Assembly: GCF_027107535.1 (NCBI RefSeq)
Contig: NZ_CP114283.1
Location: forward strand, 558,001 to 622,000
Direction: 5' to 3'
Length of the DNA: 64,000 nt
From: Streptomyces aurantiacus
Lineage (GTDB): Bacteria; Actinomycetota; Actinomycetes; Streptomycetales; Streptomycetaceae
Positions 49,200 to 57,489 of the stretch are shown one piece after another (positions within the stretch are counted from its first letter, which is position 1; each line of letters begins with the position of its first letter). The position numbers and the translations under genes were made by a program. The notes below the pieces were generated by a model. It had not been told where the DNA came from. It did no database searches and was given only the letters and a program-made list of their open reading frames with translations.

Positions 49200-50147
49200 G
49201 TGAGCCGACGTAATGCCGAGGGGGGTTCGGCGGCCACGACCGCCGCGGTGTTCGGGGAGGTGCTCAAGCACTTCCGCGAGGCGGCCGACCTCACGCAGGA
49301 GGGACTGGCCCGCCAGATCCCGTGCGACCGCTCGCACGTGGCCCGGGTGGAGGCAGGAACCCGGGTCCCGCAGGACACGTTCGCGAAGTCCTGCGACGAA
49401 CTGCTGGACACGGGCGGGGTGCTGGCGAGGCTGTGGAGTCGCATCGACTGGTACCCGCAGGTGGAACACCCGGACTGGTTCAGGCGGCGGGCCGAGATGG
49501 ACGGGGTGGCGGTGGCGCTGCGGGCGTATCACGAGCGGGTCGTGCCGGGTCTGCTGCAGACCGAGGACTATGCACGGGCGCTGTTCAGCAGCCGAATCAC
49601 GAACGCCGAAGAGGTGGAGGAGCGGGTCCGGGCCCGACTGAGTCGACAGCAGCGCTTCTTGGAAGCCGACGGTCCGTACTACGCCGTTGTGTTGGACGAG
49701 AGCTGTCTCCGTAACGCGATGGGGACACCCGCTGTCATGCGTGACCAGTGTGCGCACCTTCTGCGCGTCGCACGGAACCCGAACATCCATGTTCAGGTCG
49801 CCCCGGCCGACTTGTTCGGACTCGACCGTCCCAGCGGGACCATGTCGCTGATCACACTGCCGGACGGGCATCAATGGGACTACTCGGAGGCCCTGGACCG
49901 TGGTCATTTCAACGACGATCCGGCCGTCTACGCGCGCCTCAGCCATACCTATGATGTGCTCAGGGCGGACGCTCCGTCAGCTCGCGAATCCGCCGCTCTG
50001 ATCAGCGACGCGATGGAGAGGTTCGAAGATCATGGACAAGTACGAGCTGAGCGCGGCGACTTGGACCAAGAGCAGCTACAGCGATGCAAACGGCGGAGAC
50101 TGCATCGAAGTGGCCCCCGGATTCCCCGACTTCGTCCCCGTGCGTGA
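49200..50147 (+). CDS. XRE-family regulator with DUF5753 domain (WhiJ-like)
   Basis: 315 residues. Helix-turn-helix (about 17-75: VLKHFREAADLTQEGLARQI, DRSHVARVEAG), then a DUF5753 domain ending in AMERF. In most relatives the protein stops near here, with the stop overlapping the start of the DUF397 gene. In this copy the frame runs on for about 39 codons inside the DUF397 gene (EDHGQVRAERGDL...), giving a basic tail and a 116-base overlap. That looks like a lost stop or a small frameshift. GTG start; GGAGGGGGCGG upstream. Confidence 0.88.
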   Translation: MSRRNAEGGSAATTAAVFGEVLKHFREAADLTQEGLARQIPCDRSHVARVEAGTRVPQDTFAKSCDELLDTGGVLARLWSRIDWYPQVEHPDWFRRRAEMDGVAVALRAYHERVVPGLLQTEDYARALFSSRITNAEEVEERVRARLSRQQRFLEADGPYYAVVLDESCLRNAMGTPAVMRDQCAHLLRVARNPNIHVQVAPADLFGLDRPSGTMSLITLPDGHQWDYSEALDRGHFNDDPAVYARLSHTYDVLRADAPSARESAALISDAMERFEDHGQVRAERGDLDQEQLQRCKRRRLHRSGPRIPRLRPRA

Positions 50148-50223
50148 CAGCAAGACCCCAGAAGGCCCCACCCTGCTGATCAGGCGGAGCGCCTGGTCGG
50201 CGTTCGTGTCGGCCGTGCGCTGA
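50032..50223 (+). CDS. DUF397 protein, partner of the XRE regulator
   Basis: 63 residues. The family pattern is complete: ATWTKSSYSDANGGDCIEVAPG, then VPVRDSKTPEGPTLLI and WSAFVSAVR. XRE-DUF397 pairs occur in many copies in Streptomyces; some have been described as toxin-antitoxin-like (Scr1-Scr2). Its ATG lies inside the upstream gene's frame. The protein has no signal peptide. Confidence 0.92.
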   Translation: MDKYELSAATWTKSSYSDANGGDCIEVAPGFPDFVPVRDSKTPEGPTLLIRRSAWSAFVSAVR

Positions 50224-50263
50224 CCGGCGGACGGATCCGCTCCGGAAGGGGCCCCGCCGCCCG

Positions 50264-50626
50264 TCAGGACTTCGGCGGGGCGGAGTCCTCGGGGCCCTCG
50301 CCGTCGGTGTCGTCCTTGCCGTCGCTCTTCTTGCCGTCGCTCTTCCCGTCGTCCTCGGCGCTCTCGTCCTTGAGGGACTTGAGGAACTCGGGGTTGTCGT
50401 CGGGCGCGACCCAGCCGCCCCGGCGCGACGAGGAGGCGCCGTGCGGGGTGCGGGCACGGCCGACGATCAGCCAGGAGATGGAACCGACGAGCGGGAACAG
50501 CAGCACGAGGATCGCCCAGAGGGGCTTCGGGATGTAGCGGACGTCCTTCTCATCGGTGGTGATGCAGTCGATGAACGCATAGATGCTGAGTGCCAGCGGC
50601 ACCAGGATCATCAGCACCCGAAGCAT
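50264..50626 (-). CDS. PLDc_N domain small membrane protein
   Basis: 120 residues. Two transmembrane helices ([19 protein letters not shown] and [21 protein letters not shown]) form the phospholipase D-nuclease N-terminal (PLDc_N) module, common alone in actinobacteria. The C-terminal half is a charged tail with [16 protein letters not shown] repeats. No nuclease domain follows. ATG at 50626. Divergent from mqnL with 99 bases between. Confidence 0.85.
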   Translation of the reverse strand: MLRVLMILVPLALSIYAFIDCITTDEKDVRYIPKPLWAILVLLFPLVGSISWLIVGRARTPHGASSSRRGGWVAPDDNPEFLKSLKDESAEDDGKSDGKKSDGKDDTDGEGPEDSAPPKS

Positions 50627-50712
50627 GCGGTGGTCCCCCTGCTGTGGAGATGCGTGCGGAGATCGGGGCCGGGTGAGCGGCCCCCGTTACAGAGCCAGCG
50701 TAGCGAGTACCC

Positions 50713-50718
50713 GATACT
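50713..50718 (+). promoter_or_regulatory. Candidate -10 of a leaderless mqnL transcript
   Basis: GATACT ends seven bases before the mqnL ATG, and no Shine-Dalgarno sequence lies between, so transcription could start at the start codon. A TTACAG upstream at 50687-50692 is too far for a standard -35. Confidence 0.4.
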
Positions 50719-50725
50719 GGAACGC

Positions 50726-52180
50726 ATGGCTTACGACGATCTTCGCTCGCTGCTCCGGGCGCTGGAGCGCGAGGGCGACCTCCAGCGCATCAAGGCCGAG
50801 GTGGACCCGTACCTGGAGGTCGGGGAGATCGTCGACCGCGTACAGAAGGCGGGCGGCCCCGCGCTGCTCTTCGAGAACGTACGCGGATCGGCGATGCCAC
50901 TCGCGATGAACGTCTTCGGGACGGACCGCCGCCTCCTCAAATCGCTCGGCCTGAAGTCGTACGCGGACATCAGCGAGAAGATCGGCGGGCTGCTCAGGCC
51001 CGAGCTGCCGCAGGGCTTCGTCGGGGTGCGCGAGGCCTTCGGGAAGCTCGGCGCCATGACGCACGTACCGCCGAAGAAGGTGAAGGACGCGCCCGTCCAG
51101 GAGGTCGTGCTCCGCGGCGAGGACGTGGACCTCGACCAGCTGCCCGCGCTCTTCACCTGGCCGCAGGACGGCGGGTCCTTCTTCAACCTCGGACTCACCC
51201 ACACCAAGGACCCCGAGTCCGGCATCCGCAACCTCGGGCTCTACCGCCTGCAGCGCCACGACAAGCGCACCATCGGCATGCACTGGCAGATCCACAAGGA
51301 CAGCCGCAACCACTACCAGGTGGCGGCGAGAAAGGGCGAGCGTCTCCCGGTCGCCATCGCCTTCGGCTGCCCGCCCGCCGTGACGTACGCCTCGACCGCC
51401 CCGCTGCCCGGTGACATCGACGAGTACCTCTTCGCCGGGTTCATCCAGGGCAAGCGGATCGAGATGGTGGACTGCAAGACGGTGCCGCTGCAGGTCCCGG
51501 CGCAGGCCGAGGTCGTACTGGAGGGCTGGCTCGAACCGGGGGAGATGCTGCCCGAGGGCCCCTTCGGCGACCACACCGGCTTCTACACGCCGCAGGAGCC
51601 CTTCCCGGCCCTCACCATCGACTGCGTGACCATGCGCAAGCGGCCGCTGCTCCAGTCGATCGTGGTCGGCCGCCCGCCGACCGAGGACGGCCCGCTGGGC
51701 CGGGCGACGGAGAGGTTCTTCCTCCCCCTCCTCAAGATCATCGTGCCGGACATCGTGGACTACCACCTCCCCGAGGCGGGCGGCTTCCACAACTGCGCGA
51801 TCGTCGCGATCGACAAGAAGTACCCCAAACACGCCCAGAAGGTGATGCACGCCGTCTGGGGCGCCCACATGATGTCCCTGACCAAGCTGATCGTGGTCGT
51901 CGACTCCGACTGTGACGTCCACGACCTGCACGAGGTCGCCTGGCGCGCGCTGGGCAACACCGACTACTCCCGGGACCTGACGGTCGTCGAGGGCCCGGTC
52001 GACCACCTCGACCACGCCTCGTACCAGCAGTTCTGGGGCGGCAAGGCGGGCATCGACGCCACCAGGAAGTGGCCCGAGGAGGGCTACACACGGGACGGCG
52101 GCTGGCCCGAGATGGTTCTCTCGGACCCGGAGACGGCGGCGAAGGTCGACCGCCGCTGGAAGGAGTACGGACTCTCGTGA
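50726..52180 (+). CDS. mqnL: UbiD-family menaquinone biosynthesis decarboxylase
   Basis: Decarboxylates the late carboxylated aromatic intermediate of the futalosine pathway using prenylated FMN. 484 residues with the UbiD layout: MAYDDLRSLLRALEREGDLQ, GGPALLFENV, LGLYRLQRHDKRTIGMHWQIHKD (prFMN and phosphate region), EGPFGDHTGFYTP with the acidic catalytic cluster, and GIDATRKWPEEG at the C-terminus. Assigned to MqnL rather than UbiD because of its neighbours, an UbiA-type prenyltransferase (GTGA overlap), an UbiX-type flavin prenyltransferase and mqnE, and because actinomycetes use menaquinone. Start ATG 50726. Confidence 0.9.
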   Translation: MAYDDLRSLLRALEREGDLQRIKAEVDPYLEVGEIVDRVQKAGGPALLFENVRGSAMPLAMNVFGTDRRLLKSLGLKSYADISEKIGGLLRPELPQGFVGVREAFGKLGAMTHVPPKKVKDAPVQEVVLRGEDVDLDQLPALFTWPQDGGSFFNLGLTHTKDPESGIRNLGLYRLQRHDKRTIGMHWQIHKDSRNHYQVAARKGERLPVAIAFGCPPAVTYASTAPLPGDIDEYLFAGFIQGKRIEMVDCKTVPLQVPAQAEVVLEGWLEPGEMLPEGPFGDHTGFYTPQEPFPALTIDCVTMRKRPLLQSIVVGRPPTEDGPLGRATERFFLPLLKIIVPDIVDYHLPEAGGFHNCAIVAIDKKYPKHAQKVMHAVWGAHMMSLTKLIVVVDSDCDVHDLHEVAWRALGNTDYSRDLTVVEGPVDHLDHASYQQFWGGKAGIDATRKWPEEGYTRDGGWPEMVLSDPETAAKVDRRWKEYGLS

Positions 52181-53079
52181 GCAGCGCATCAGCCGCGATC
52201 CCGCAGCCGGGGCGCACCAAGGCGTTCCTGCGCCTCGTCATGATCGAGCACTCCGTCTTCGCGCTGCCCTTCGCGTACACCGCGGCGCTGACGGCCATGT
52301 TCCTGACGGACGGGAACATCCAGTGGGGGCGGCTGCTGCTGGTGACGATCGCGATGGTGGGCCTGCGCACCTTCGCCATGGCCGCGAACCGGATCATCGA
52401 CCGCGAGATCGACGCCCGCAACCCCCGTACCGCCCACCGCGAGCTGGTCACCGGCGCGATGACGGTGAAGCACGCGTGGACGGGCGCCCTCGTCGCCCTC
52501 GTCTTCTTCCTGGGCGCCGCGGCCCTGCTCAACCCGCTGTGCCTGGCCCTCGCGCCCATCGCCGTGATCCCGATGGTCGTGTACCCGTACGGCAAGCGGT
52601 TCACGAACTTCCCGCAGGCCATCCTGGGTCTCGCCCAGGCGATGGGCCCGATCGGCGGCTGGCTGGCCATCACCGGCGAGTGGTCGTGGGACGCGGTGAT
52701 CCTGGGGCTCGCCGTCGGCATCTGGATCGGCGGATTCGACCTGATCTACGCCTGCCAGGACGTGACGACCGACCGGGAGATCGGCGTCAGGTCGGTGCCG
52801 GCGCGCTTCGGGATCCCGGCCGCGATCTGGGGGGCGAGGGGCTGCCACGCCGTGACCACTGGCCTCTTCGTCTGGTACGCGCTGGCCACCGGCGCGGGCG
52901 CCTTCTTCTGGCTCGGCCTGGTGGTCGTCACGGCCGCCTTCCTCTACGAGCACTCCATCGTCCGCCCGCACGACCTGTCCCGGGTGAACCGCGCCTTCTT
53001 CAGCGTCAACGGCTTCATCGGGATCGCCCTGTTCGTGTGCGCGTTGCTCGACCTGCTGGTTCGCGGTCTGACCGTGTGA
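52177..53079 (+). CDS. mqnP: UbiA-family prenyltransferase of menaquinone synthesis
   Basis: 300 residues, about eight or nine transmembrane helices. Both Asp-rich motifs that bind prenyl diphosphate through Mg are present: N71-R-I-I-D75-R-E-I-D79 and DVTTDREIGVRS (about 197-208). It attaches the polyprenyl chain to the aromatic acid of the futalosine pathway in the membrane. GTG start overlaps the mqnL stop, so the two are translationally coupled. Confidence 0.9.
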   Translation: MSSASAAIPQPGRTKAFLRLVMIEHSVFALPFAYTAALTAMFLTDGNIQWGRLLLVTIAMVGLRTFAMAANRIIDREIDARNPRTAHRELVTGAMTVKHAWTGALVALVFFLGAAALLNPLCLALAPIAVIPMVVYPYGKRFTNFPQAILGLAQAMGPIGGWLAITGEWSWDAVILGLAVGIWIGGFDLIYACQDVTTDREIGVRSVPARFGIPAAIWGARGCHAVTTGLFVWYALATGAGAFFWLGLVVVTAAFLYEHSIVRPHDLSRVNRAFFSVNGFIGIALFVCALLDLLVRGLTV

Positions 53080-53195
53080 GGACGGCGCGGCCCGGCCGCC
53101 GGCCCGTGGCCGTGCGGAGCGGCGCCCGGCACCCCAGGTCCGTCCGGCGGACGCGTAGGCGCACCACCGGTCCGGACCATGGGGGAACTCGCCGG

Positions 53196-53201
53196 TAGGC
53201 T
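53196..53201 (+). promoter_or_regulatory. Candidate -10 of a leaderless mqnM transcript
   Basis: TAGGCT fits TANNNT and ends six bases before the GTG start; only a weak AAGG lies between. Supports separate transcription of mqnM from mqnLP. Confidence 0.4.
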
Positions 53202-53207
53202 CAAGGT

Positions 53208-53882
53208 GTGAACGCAGGGGAATCGCAGCGTCGGCCTTGGATCGTGGGGGTCTCCGGCGCGTCCGGAACGCCGTACGCGGCTGCCGTGCTGCGTGCGCTT
53301 CTCGCGGCCGGTGAGAGCGTCGACCTCGTCGTCTCGCGGGCCTCGCGGCTCACGCTGCTCGACGAGACCGGGATCTCCTTCCGGGACGCCCACTGGCAGG
53401 ACGACCTGCGGGAGTGGCTCGGCCGGGGGGCCGACGGGAAGCCCGGCACGTTCGCGGTGGACGTCGACGACGTGCGGCACTGGAGCGCCGGGGACCTGGC
53501 GGCGGGGCCGTCCTCGGGGTCGTACCCGGTGAAGGGCATGCTGATCGTGCCCGCGTCCACGGCCTGTGTCGCCGGAGTCGCCCTCGGCCTCTCGAAGGAC
53601 CTGCTGCAGCGGGCCGCGAGCGTCACGCTCAAGGAGCGGCGCAAGCTGGTCGTCGCCGTGCGGGAGACCCCGCTCAACGGGCAGACGCTGCGGCACCTGG
53701 TGACGCTCGACGACGCGGGCGCGACCGTGCTGCCGGCCTCCCCGGCGTTCTATGCGGGGGCCACGCACATCCAGGACCTGGTGGACTTCGTCGCCGGGCG
53801 GGTGCTGGACGCGGCGGGCGTCGGGCACACCCTCTACCGCCGCTGGAAGGGCGAACTCGGCGGCGGCTCCCGCACCACCTGA
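53208..53882 (+). CDS. mqnM: UbiX-type flavin prenyltransferase
   Basis: 224 residues. Rossmann-like flavin fold: GVSGASGTPYAAAVLRALLA at the N-terminus, SSGSYPVKGMLIVPASTACVAGVALGL in the middle, RKLVVAVRETPLN and HLVTLDDAGATVLPASPAFY later, the conserved UbiX blocks. It makes prenylated FMN from FMN and dimethylallyl phosphate, the cofactor of MqnL. The protein is somewhat longer than many UbiX enzymes (about 190-200). GTG start 128 bases after mqnP. Confidence 0.9.
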   Translation: MNAGESQRRPWIVGVSGASGTPYAAAVLRALLAAGESVDLVVSRASRLTLLDETGISFRDAHWQDDLREWLGRGADGKPGTFAVDVDDVRHWSAGDLAAGPSSGSYPVKGMLIVPASTACVAGVALGLSKDLLQRAASVTLKERRKLVVAVRETPLNGQTLRHLVTLDDAGATVLPASPAFYAGATHIQDLVDFVAGRVLDAAGVGHTLYRRWKGELGGGSRTT

Positions 53883-53955
53883 ACACAGCGGTACACGAGC
53901 AACTCAGCGGTACTCACCCATCACTTCAGGACCTCAGCGGAAGGCTATCGATCGC

Positions 53956-54420
53956 ATGGACGCGGTGGACAGGCAGCTCATCCAGGCTCTCCGGGAGAAC
54001 GGCCGGGCCTCCTACGCGGAGCTGGGACGCCTCGTCGGACTGTCGGGACCCAGCGTCACCGACCGCATCAACCGCCTGGAGGCCGCCGGTGTCATCACCG
54101 GCTACCGCGCGACGGTCGACTCGGCCTCGCTCGGTCTGGGCGTCACCGCCCTCATCGGCATCTCGCTCTCCGACGCCGCCGACCACGAGGACGTGGCCCG
54201 CCGGATGAAGGACCTGAACGAGATCGAGGACTGCTGGTTCATCGCCGGTGACGACTCCTTCATGCTCAAGGTGCGGGCCCCCGACGTGGACGGCCTGGAG
54301 AAGACCATCCGACGGCTGTCGGGAACCAAGGGCGTCTCCCGGACCCGTACGACCATCGTGCTCTCCACGAAGTGGGAGAACCGGGTGGGCGGGCTGCCCG
54401 AGGAGGAGCCGGGGGCATAG
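53956..54420 (+). CDS. Lrp/AsnC-family transcriptional regulator
   Basis: 154 residues. N-terminal helix-turn-helix (VDRQLIQALRENGRASYAELGRLVGLSG, then VTDRINRLEAAGVI) and a C-terminal RAM-type ligand domain (ALIGISLSDAADHEDVARRM, CWFIAGDDSFMLKVRA). Such proteins form octamers and sense small molecules, often amino acids. It sits between mqnM and mqnE, so it may adjust menaquinone synthesis, or simply be a neighbour. ATG at 53956 with GGAAGG upstream. Confidence 0.9.
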   Translation: MDAVDRQLIQALRENGRASYAELGRLVGLSGPSVTDRINRLEAAGVITGYRATVDSASLGLGVTALIGISLSDAADHEDVARRMKDLNEIEDCWFIAGDDSFMLKVRAPDVDGLEKTIRRLSGTKGVSRTRTTIVLSTKWENRVGGLPEEEPGA

Positions 54421-54520
54421 GTCCCGGCCGGCAGTTCCCGTCGTCGCCCGGAGGGCGTCGCGAGGCGGACAGGCCCTGGGCGTACGGTTGACAGGGTTCG
54501 TCACTAGGAGAGGCAGAAGC

Positions 54521-55684
54521 ATGGATGTCGGGCTCAAGCGCGAGCTGGAGGACAAGGTCCGGGCCGGTGAGCGGCTGACCCGTGAGGACGGCATCGCGCT
54601 CTACGAGTCGGACGACCTGGCCTGGCTGGGCGGGCTCGCCCACGAGGTGCGCACCCGTAAGAACGGTGACGTCGTCCACTTCAACATCAACCGTCACCTC
54701 AACATGACGAACGTGTGCACCGCGTCCTGCGCCTACTGCTCGTTCCAGCGCAAGCCGGGCGAGAAGGACGCGTACACGATGCGCATCGAGGAGGCCGTCC
54801 GTCTCGCGAAGGCGATGGAGGGCGACAACCTCACCGAGCTGCACATCGTCAACGGCCTGCACCCGAGCCTGCCGTGGCGCTACTACCCGCGGTCGCTCAG
54901 TGAGCTGAAGAAGGCCCTTCCGAACGTCTCCCTGAAGGCGTTCACGGCCACGGAGATCCACCATTTCGAGACGATCTCGGGGCTCAGTGCCTCCGAGATC
55001 CTCGACGAGCTGATCGACGCCGGTCTCGAAGCCCTCACCGGCGGCGGCGCGGAGATCTTCGACTGGGAGGTCCGGCAGCACATCGTCGACCACCGCACCC
55101 ACTGGGAGGACTGGTCGCGCATCCACCGCCTGGCGCACGAGAAGGGGCTCAAGACCCCGTGCACCATGCTCTACGGGCACATCGAGGAGCCGCGCCACCG
55201 CGTCGACCACGTCCTGCGGCTGCGTGAGCTCCAGGACGAGACCGGCGGCTTCCAGGTCTTCATCCCGCTGCGCTACCAGCACGACTTCGTGGACCTGAAG
55301 GACGGCAAGGTCCGCAACCGCCTCCAGGCGCGTACGCAGATGGCGACCGGCGCGGAGGCCCTGAAGACCTTCGCGGTCTCCCGGCTGCTCTTCGACAACG
55401 TCCCGCACGTCAAGGTCTTCTGGGTCATGCACGGCGTCCAGACCGCCCAGCTGGCACTCCAGCACGGCGCGGACGACATGGACGGCTCGGTCGTCGAGTA
55501 CAAGATCACCCACGACGCCGACAACTACGGCACCCCGAACAAGCTGACCCGCGAGGACCTGCTCGACCTGATCCGCGACGCCGGCTTCCGCCCGGTCGAG
55601 CGGAACACGCGGTACGAGATCATCCGCGAGTACGAGCCCGCGGCGGCGGACCGCAGGGAGACACCGCAGCCGATGCGCCTCTGA
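54521..55684 (+). CDS. mqnE: Aminofutalosine synthase
   Basis: Radical SAM enzyme that joins 3-[(1-carboxyvinyl)oxy]benzoate to the adenosyl group of SAM to give aminofutalosine, an early step of the futalosine route. 387 residues. The 4Fe-4S motif is Cys66-x3-Cys70-x2-Cys73 (NVCTASCAYCSF). LTELHIVNGLHPSLPWRYYP, EALTGGGAEIFDWEVR and NVPHVKVFWVMHG are family blocks shared with MqnC and CofG/H relatives. AGGAGAGG lies before the ATG at 54521. mqnA, mqnB, mqnC and mqnD are not in the window. Confidence 0.95.
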   Translation: MDVGLKRELEDKVRAGERLTREDGIALYESDDLAWLGGLAHEVRTRKNGDVVHFNINRHLNMTNVCTASCAYCSFQRKPGEKDAYTMRIEEAVRLAKAMEGDNLTELHIVNGLHPSLPWRYYPRSLSELKKALPNVSLKAFTATEIHHFETISGLSASEILDELIDAGLEALTGGGAEIFDWEVRQHIVDHRTHWEDWSRIHRLAHEKGLKTPCTMLYGHIEEPRHRVDHVLRLRELQDETGGFQVFIPLRYQHDFVDLKDGKVRNRLQARTQMATGAEALKTFAVSRLLFDNVPHVKVFWVMHGVQTAQLALQHGADDMDGSVVEYKITHDADNYGTPNKLTREDLLDLIRDAGFRPVERNTRYEIIREYEPAAADRRETPQPMRL

Positions 55685-55709
55685 GGCCTGTCCGCGCATC
55701 GGGCGTCAC

Positions 55710-55746
55710 TTGAGCCCCGGCCAGGGTAATAAGTAACCTGGCCGCA
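55710..55746 (+). promoter_or_regulatory. Leaderless promoter and hairpin before the GNAT gene
   Basis: TTGAGC (55710-55715), 18 bases, TAACCT (55734-55739), then six bases to the ATG: a promoter that would start transcription at or next to the start codon. GGCCAGG (55719-55725) and CCTGGCC (55737-55743) form an inverted repeat spanning the -10 region. No Shine-Dalgarno sequence is present. Confidence 0.55.
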
Positions 55747-56279
55747 TGGCCCTTACGTTCGAGCTCGACCCCTCCGTCGGCCCCGCCCTGCGGGACGGCA
55801 TCGCCGACCTGTGGGCCGACGTGTCCAACGCGGGCGGCTCCGTCGGCTTCGTACCCCCCGTGTCGCGCGAGGCGATACGGCCGGAACTGGTGAAGCACCT
55901 CGTCGCGATGGCCGAGGGCCGCACGCGCCTGCTGGTCGGCCGCGAAGAGGACGGAACCGTCGCGGCGACCGCCTTCCTCACCTGCAACACCCACCGCCTG
56001 ATGACGCACTGGCTGTGGCTCTACACGGTGATGGTGCACCCGAGGCAGCAGGGCAAGGGGTACGGCCGCGACCTCCTCGCGGCCGCCGCCGACGCCGCCC
56101 GCGGCATGGAGGGCATCGAGGCGATACGGCTCACCTGCCGCGGCGGCGAGGGCCTCGAACGGTTCTACGGGTCGTGCGGCTACAAGGAGGTCGGCCGTGT
56201 ACCGGACGCGATCAGGACGGCGCCGGGCGATGAGCGGGACGACATCACGATGCTGCTGTCCCTGAGCCGCATCCGCTGA
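55746..56279 (+). CDS. GNAT-family N-acetyltransferase
   Basis: 177 residues. The acetyl-CoA pyrophosphate loop is VHPRQQGKGYGRDLL, preceded by the strand WLWLYTVM and followed by EGLERFYGSCGYKEVG, the usual GNAT motif A-B order. The substrate is not evident. The gene is likely read from a leaderless mRNA (see the promoter entry). It follows mqnE after 61 bases but has its own promoter, so it need not belong to that pathway. Confidence 0.92.
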   Translation: MALTFELDPSVGPALRDGIADLWADVSNAGGSVGFVPPVSREAIRPELVKHLVAMAEGRTRLLVGREEDGTVAATAFLTCNTHRLMTHWLWLYTVMVHPRQQGKGYGRDLLAAAADAARGMEGIEAIRLTCRGGEGLERFYGSCGYKEVGRVPDAIRTAPGDERDDITMLLSLSRIR

Positions 56280-56402
56280 AGGGGCCCGGCCGCCGCCCCG
56301 GAGGGACCCGCACACCGAGCACCCCCCTGCAAGATCGCGGCCCGACCGTGCTTCACTGGACGATGCCCTTGGGGAAGTCCGGAACGAGAAGAGTGGATTG
56401 AG

Positions 56403-56705
56403 ATGCTCCGCTACACACTGATGCGCCTCGGTATCTTCGTGGGCTGCCTCGTGGTCGTCTGGGGCCTCGTCTACTCCGGCGTCGCCCCGCGCGGCCTCGG
56501 CGACTCGAACGGCATGTGGATCGTCCTGCTCGCCCTGCTGCTCTCGGCGCCCATCAGCTTCGTGGCCCTCCGCAAGGAGCGCGACCGCGCCTCGATCCGC
56601 ATCGTGCAGCGCGTCGACCGCGTCAAGTCCAACCTGGAGGCCAACCGCAGCCAGGAGGACGCGGTGGTCGACGAGGTGGCACGGGCTCAGGGCCGGACGT
56701 CCTGA
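56403..56705 (+). CDS. DUF4229 small membrane protein
   Basis: 100 residues. Two transmembrane helices (LGIFVGCLVVVWGLVYSG and MWIVLLALLLSAPISFVALRK), then a charged helical tail (VDRVKSNLEANRSQEDAVVDEVARA). This matches DUF4229, an actinobacterial membrane family of unknown function. ATG at 56403; GGATTGAG lies just upstream. Confidence 0.85.
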   Translation: MLRYTLMRLGIFVGCLVVVWGLVYSGVAPRGLGDSNGMWIVLLALLLSAPISFVALRKERDRASIRIVQRVDRVKSNLEANRSQEDAVVDEVARAQGRTS

Positions 56706-56754
56706 AGACGACGGCCGGCCGCACCTCGACCCCGACGTAGCCGCCGGCAGAACA

Positions 56755-56760
56755 TACTCT
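56755..56760 (+). promoter_or_regulatory. Candidate -10 of a leaderless tetR transcript
   Basis: TACTCT (TANNNT) ends seven bases before the TetR gene ATG and no ribosome binding site is seen. No convincing -35 partner. Confidence 0.4.
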
Positions 56761-56767
56761 TTCCTGT

Positions 56768-57427
56768 ATGGGTGCAGTGAAGAGCAAACGGATGCCGCGT
56801 GCCGTGCGCGAGCAGCAGATGCTGGACGCCGCCGTGCGGACCTTCGGGCAGCGGGGCTACCGCGCCGCGTCGATGGACGAGATCGCCGACCTGGCGGGTG
56901 TCTCCAAGCCGTTGGTCTACCTGTACCTGAACTCCAAGGAAGACCTCTTCACCGCGTGCATCCGTCGTGAGGCGGCCGCCCTGACCGCGGCCGTACGCGC
57001 CGGAGTCCGGCCGGACCTGCCCGCCGACCGCCAACTCTGGGAAGGGCTGGGGGCGTTCTTCACCCACACCGCGCAGAACCCGGACGGCTGGGCGGTGTTG
57101 CACCTCCAGGCGCGTACGCACGGGGAGCCGTTCGCCGCCGAGGTCACCTCGATGCGCGAGGAGATCGTGGCCTTCGTCACCCAGCTGATCGTGGTCGCGG
57201 CCCGGGAGGCCCACCGGGACCCGTCCCTGCCCGAGCGGGAGGTCGCGGGCCTCGCGGAAGCCCTCGTCGGTGCCGCCGAGTCCCTCGCCGCCTGGGCCAA
57301 CGCCACCCCCGGAGTGTCCGCCCGGCAGGCGGCCGCGACCCTGATGAACTTCGCCTGGGCCGGCCTGGGCGACCTGATGGAGGGCCGGCCCTGGTCGGAG
57401 GCCCCCGGAGCGCCGCCGAGACCCTGA
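56768..57427 (+). CDS. TetR-family transcriptional regulator
   Basis: 219 residues. N-terminal helix-turn-helix: REQQMLDAAVRTFGQRGYRAASMDEIADLAGVSKPLVYLYL followed by KEDLFTACI. The C-terminal ligand domain is helical and unrecognised. It lies next to a MaoC-FabG4-FadA2 type set, and the palindrome CTTACTCTGGAGTAAG in that set's divergent region is of the kind TetR dimers bind, so it is a candidate regulator of fatty-acid metabolism. The promoter appears leaderless. Confidence 0.92.
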   Translation: MGAVKSKRMPRAVREQQMLDAAVRTFGQRGYRAASMDEIADLAGVSKPLVYLYLNSKEDLFTACIRREAAALTAAVRAGVRPDLPADRQLWEGLGAFFTHTAQNPDGWAVLHLQARTHGEPFAAEVTSMREEIVAFVTQLIVVAAREAHRDPSLPEREVAGLAEALVGAAESLAAWANATPGVSARQAAATLMNFAWAGLGDLMEGRPWSEAPGAPPRP

Positions 57428-57489
57428 GCGGACGAGCGCCGGTCAGCGAAGTCCCTGATCGGTCGAGCCCTGAACGACAGAGGTCCTGG

